Shown in pieces: positions 43,182 to 45,816 of a DNA stretch of 45,816 nucleotides. The stretch spans positions 1 to 45,816 of the forward strand of contig JBBPYC010000001.1 of the NCBI GenBank assembly GCA_038200275.1, read 5' to 3'. The notes under the pieces are model-generated. The model was not told where the DNA came from, searched no databases, and saw nothing but the letters and a program-made list of their open reading frames with translations. Position 1 is the first letter of the stretch; every line of letters starts with the position of its first letter. The position numbers and the translations under genes were made by a program. The DNA comes from JBBPYC01 sp038200275 (GTDB lineage Bacteria; Pseudomonadota; Gammaproteobacteria; Burkholderiales; Burkholderiaceae_C).

Positions 43182-43233
43182 ATACGCGAACGCGCGATTG
43201 CCGGCGCGGCTTGACGATTCCAGACTGGATGCA
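43182..43233 (+). promoter_or_regulatory. Shared promoter-like element, copy B
   Basis: ATACGCGAACGCGCGATTGC, then 21 bp after the ATT CAGACTGGATGCA (43221-43233). The left half is nearly identical to copy A. It lies between RR3 and the exported-protein gene at 43285, whose AAGGAG site is about 40 bp further on. Confidence 0.65.
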
Positions 43234-43284
43234 CGCGCCAATTTAGAAGACGCGCTTTTTTCATCCACGAAAGGAGTTGCCATC

Positions 43285-43698
43285 ATGAAATTGCCCATTG
43301 CGATCCCACGCCTTGCCACCCTGCTGGGCTCGGTTTTGACCTTCTTGGCCATCGCTTGCACGGGCGCGCAGGCCGACATGGCGCAGACAATTGCCGCTGC
43401 TGGTGACGCCCCAACAGAAGCCTGGCCCGAACCGGAATTCGCGACCGAATCGATCGAGTCGTTGCGCTGGGCCGCGGCGGTCGGCAACGTCAACGCCGCG
43501 ATCGTGGTCGCGACCCGTCTGGTGGACCGCTTCGAACGCGACGGCGCGGTCGATGACCTGTACGAAGCGACGATCTGGATCGACCGCTATCACGGCGACG
43601 AAGCGTTTGCCGAAGCGCCGTTGATCGCAAGAATCCAGCAGCGGGACTGCAACCAGAAGGTGCTGCGCTACCACTGGTTGTGCGAGATCGGGGAATGA
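43285..43698 (+). CDS. Exported protein with a short helical (Sel1/TPR-like) body
   Basis: A 137-residue protein. A signal peptide (LATLLGSVLTFLAIACTGAQ) precedes a mature part that is mainly helical: ESIESLRWAAAVGNVNAAIV and DDLYEATIWIDRYHGDEAFA, which recalls a degenerate Sel1 or TPR pair. Two Cys near the end (RDCNQKVLRYHWLCEIGE) could form a disulfide. The family is not recognised. It follows element B and is coupled to the Ig-like gene, whose start lies 23 bp after its stop. It is probably the output gene of the RR3 unit. Confidence 0.65.
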   Translation: MKLPIAIPRLATLLGSVLTFLAIACTGAQADMAQTIAAAGDAPTEAWPEPEFATESIESLRWAAAVGNVNAAIVVATRLVDRFERDGAVDDLYEATIWIDRYHGDEAFAEAPLIARIQQRDCNQKVLRYHWLCEIGE

Positions 43699-43721
43699 GT
43701 CGGCACGAAGGAGATACTCCC

Positions 43722-44162
43722 GTGAACCCACTCAGGATTTTCACAGTCGCACCGCCCATGATCGTGGCAGCCTTGTTTGCCGGGTGGACCGCCGTTGGCG
43801 CTGAAGGCAGCGACCCCGCGGTGGTGCGCATGCAGCAACAACAGGCAACGACACAGGATACCGGCGACGTACTGTCGATCCGCGGACATCCGCAATCGCT
43901 GCTGCTTAAAGCGGGCGAGCGGGCGCTCTTTCGCGTGACCGGCGTGCGCGGCAACGGCTCGCATCCGCTCATCTTCCAGTGGCGCCGAAACGGCGTCGAT
44001 ATCCAGGGCGCGGACAAGTCCTGGCTGAAGCTCGACCACGTTTCGCTCACGGACGACGGCAGCCGCTATACCCTGGCGGTCACTGCCGGAGCGTCATCGA
44101 TCGAAAGCAAGCCCTGCACGCTGCGGGTTGTCAGCGCCACGACCACGTTCAGCGACGACTGA
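43722..44162 (+). CDS. Exported protein with a single Ig-like domain
   Basis: A 146-residue protein that probably starts at GTG 43722, eight bases after an AAGGAGA site (ATG 43695 is an alternative). A signal segment (VAPPMIVAALFAGWTAVGAE) precedes one bacterial Ig-like domain: KAGERALFRVTGVRGNGSHP, then LIFQWRRNGVDIQGADKSWL, then LTDDGSRYTLAVTAGASSIE. The pattern FQWRRNGVDI...DDGSRYTL is the classic Ig-strand C to F signature. Single-domain Ig proteins are unusual; most bacterial ones are multidomain adhesins. It is co-transcribed with the 43285 gene. Confidence 0.72.
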   Translation: MNPLRIFTVAPPMIVAALFAGWTAVGAEGSDPAVVRMQQQQATTQDTGDVLSIRGHPQSLLLKAGERALFRVTGVRGNGSHPLIFQWRRNGVDIQGADKSWLKLDHVSLTDDGSRYTLAVTAGASSIESKPCTLRVVSATTTFSDD

Positions 44163-44204
44163 AAATAAACTGGTCGGGCGGGATTGGCAAAGCGCGGCGC
44201 AGCC

Positions 44205-44315
44205 GCTTCAATCAGGTTGCTGGTCGCGCTCGACGACGAGTTGGACCGCATGCTGAAAGCGCGCATGGCCCGCCGTGAGTGCACGCTGGTCGAGAACTTC
44301 CTGCAGGTCGGCTAG
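44205..44315 (+). pseudogene. Histidine kinase linker fragment
   Basis: The frame reads LLVALDDELDRMLKARMARR and ECTLVENF up to TAG 44313. HK1 has SLVALDDLNRTLEARVADRE and RTLVENF at the same place, just after the last membrane helix. The DNA is similar across about 110 bp, then stops. This is a fourth kinase copy reduced to its linker, next to RR3's unit, and explains why RR3 has no kinase. Confidence 0.75.
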
Positions 44316-44369
44316 ACATACAGTAAGTAGGTCCGGCGTCAGCTGCGCCAACAGCGGCTTGCGGACCGC

Positions 44370-44860
44370 TCACTCAGCTACGAGGTATGGACGCAGATCG
44401 GCCCCGATGATGGCGCGGGTTGTGCAGGCGCACTTCGCCAATGAGTAGGCTGAGTGACCAGTACGGCTGCCGGAGTGGCCGAACACGGCGACGTTGGCTG
44501 CCTCGCTCGACAACGACTTCGCCAGCGTGGACACTGCAGCGCTGTCTTGCATCCAGGTCAGCCCCTGCGCCACTACGACGAACGTATCCTCATAGACGGC
44601 ATCCGGGTTACAGGCTGAGCGCCATGCAGTGGTGGGTCGCTGCCACCGCCGGAAAGCTGCGAACGCGCTGGCTGCCGACGCCGTGCTCGCCGAGCGCCTG
44701 ATGAACCTGCTCACGGGGATACATACGCGCCAGCAGGCTCGCACCGAGATAGTCACTCAACTGGGCAACCCGCACCCAGCAACGCCTTGGTTCGCGCCAT
44801 GACCTGCTCCGCAGTGAGGACGGGCAAATCATGAAAGAAATCCATCCAAACGAACAGCAT
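44370..44860 (-). pseudogene. IS4-type transposase remnant
   Basis: The reverse strand reads HQALGEHGVGSQRVRSFPAV, then NPDAVYEDTFVVVAQGLTWM and VAVFGHSGSRTGHSAYSLAK, then ADLRPYLVAE. These correspond in order to the N-terminal part of IS4-family transposases (SxRxRxLPA..., later FGxxGSxRGxSxYPxxR...). Several frame breaks and missing segments are evident, and the catalytic domain is absent. The stretch from here to 45158 shows no gene. Confidence 0.5.
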
Positions 44861-45158
44861 CTAGACCTGACGCCTGGCCCCAGTTGCTGCCAATGCCCGG
44901 GGGTGAGATGCCGCGTCCCATCGGCTGCGTCACCTGCGATTGCCATACATTCGTATGGGCAAAAATCAAATTTTTGATCAGGCTTTCGGCGTATAGGCGA
45001 GCTTTAGCTGGGACGTCCGTAAGGATGCCAAGAATCAGTTGAAGCACGGTAGTTCGTTTTCACTGGCGCAGTACGCATTTGCCGATCCCAAACGTGTAAT
45101 TCCATTCCCACCTCATTCGCGCAATAATTTCTTCCCACCGACATAAGCGGGGAAAGTC

Positions 45159-45676
45159 ATGGCACGACCGGCCAGCAGAGATGAACAGGTGTTGGTGGAG
45201 GCGCGCCAAGCCGTTGCCGAAGCGCACATGGCGAAGCAGTCGCGCCAAACGCAATCTGTGGTGATGCCGCTGGAGTTCGGGCCGAGTCTGGTCGATACAG
45301 CCGCCATCCTTGGCCTCTCACCATACTGGGTCTGTCGCTTGCGCAGCCGCTTTATGCAAGTCCGCATCGCGAGCGTGCCCGATGCGCCTGTAGCCGGTGG
45401 CACAAGAAGACTGCGAAAAAACTCTGTGCCACGCTTCGCGACATCCGCTACGACTAGGCACAAGGCGGGGCGATCCGCTTGATGTTTCAAGACGAGGCGC
45501 GCTTTGGCCGCATCTCGGACATCCGCCGCTGCTGGGCACCAAAGCCGCTGCGGCCGCTGTGCCAAGCCATGATGACGCAGCAATACACCTATGCCTACAG
45601 CGTGGTGGACGTGTACATGGGTGAGCTCGACAGCTTCGAGCCTGCCGCATGTCAACACCCAGTGCATGCAGCTGTT
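45159..45676 (+). pseudogene. IS630-type transposase, frameshifted and interrupted
   Basis: The N terminus is MARPASRDEQVLVEARQAVA with a helix-turn-helix (SLVDTAAILGLSPYWVCRLR). The frame is lost near 45380-45480 and resumes as LMFQDEARFGRISDIRRCWA and QYTYAYSVVDVYMGELDSF, containing the first catalytic Asp of the DDE domain (FQDEARFG). The coding similarity stops at MQLF, exactly where an IS3-type terminal repeat begins. The copy is dead. Confidence 0.75.
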
Positions 45677-45816
45677 TGAACCGCCCCGGGTTTCCCGGAG
45701 GCTCATTGGCTTGAGTCACACCGACATGGCGGACCCGGGGACTTGCAAATAGTAGTTGGCTTCGGCCTCGGCCGGCGGGATGTTGCCGATCGGCTCCAGC
45801 AGCCTGCGGTTGTTGA
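45677..45816 (-). mobile_element. IS3-type insertion sequence, terminal part
   Basis: From 45677 the sequence TGAACCGCCCCGGGTTTCCC looks like an IS3-family terminal inverted repeat. The transposase tail follows on the reverse strand. The element continues beyond the window and interrupts the IS630-type gene. Confidence 0.75.
45716..45816 (-). CDS. IS3-family transposase, C-terminal end (partial)
   Basis: The reverse strand reads NNRRLLEPIGNIPPAEAEAN followed by YYLQVPGSAMSV and a stop at 45716. The NNRRxxxxIGxIPPAEAE pattern is the standard C terminus of IS3-family OrfB (rve integrase) proteins. The catalytic domain lies outside the window, so activity cannot be judged. Confidence 0.82.
   Translation of the reverse strand, partial: NNRRLLEPIGNIPPAEAEANYYLQVPGSAMSV

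Noticed and set aside
1..45816. CRISPR arrays, tRNA or rRNA genes, prophage or attachment sites
   Set aside because: No regularly spaced repeats, cloverleaf-like sequences or integrase genes were seen on either strand.

Overview
The window is GC-rich (roughly two thirds G+C by eye), with dense bacterial genes, frequent ATGA-type overlaps and families typical of Burkholderiales, probably Comamonadaceae: a Bug/TctC solute receptor, LacI-controlled aromatic catabolism, a UdgX fusion, a glycine riboswitch, and short dispersed repeats of the kind common in that family. No tRNA, rRNA or CRISPR array was seen. Assignments come from reading the translated sequence; no database search was run.

Left part (1-7.9 kb): the end of an amidohydrolase-type decarboxylase, a frameshifted MazE-like antitoxin, then a divergent pair: a LacI-type repressor and a six-gene catabolic cluster (intradiol dioxygenase, SDR, beta-keto acid cleavage enzyme, MDR oxidoreductase, cupin, Bug receptor). 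A perfect 14-bp palindrome sits next to the -10 of the cluster promoter. An 11/14 copy lies at the repressor start codon.

Middle (8-25.5 kb): mostly housekeeping or stand-alone genes. These include a flavin/PNPOx-fold stress protein, a UdgX fusion with its radical SAM partner, an EEP-family phosphatase/nuclease, a PD-(D/E)XK-like protein, a GGDEF cyclase, an FMN glutamate-synthase-like oxidoreductase, a tandem glycine riboswitch before a DadA-type oxidase, a SEC-C protein, a PIN protein overlapping an MscS channel, and an RNA methyltransferase. Several decayed genes lie between them (a nucleotidyltransferase-like gene, DUF2254, the tail of a LivK-type receptor).

Accessory part (26-45.8 kb): a signal-less subtilase is paired with an alpha/beta hydrolase. 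It is followed by about 15 kb (29.4-44.3 kb) that looks like one signalling module copied several times and then diverged. It holds two LuxR-type regulators plus a possible remnant, three NarL-type response regulators (two with altered receivers), three histidine kinases (one lacking its membrane sensor) plus a remnant, and several small exported proteins. Five copies of a promoter-like element, CGCGAT(T)-N21/22-TAGATTGG, lie at the ends of these units, in front of small exported proteins, an AEC transporter region and a broken GNAT gene. I read this as a local regulon built around duplicated two-component systems, and consider it the most unusual content here. The right edge is a graveyard of insertion sequences: an IS4-type remnant, then an IS630-type transposase cut by an IS3-type element that runs off the window.
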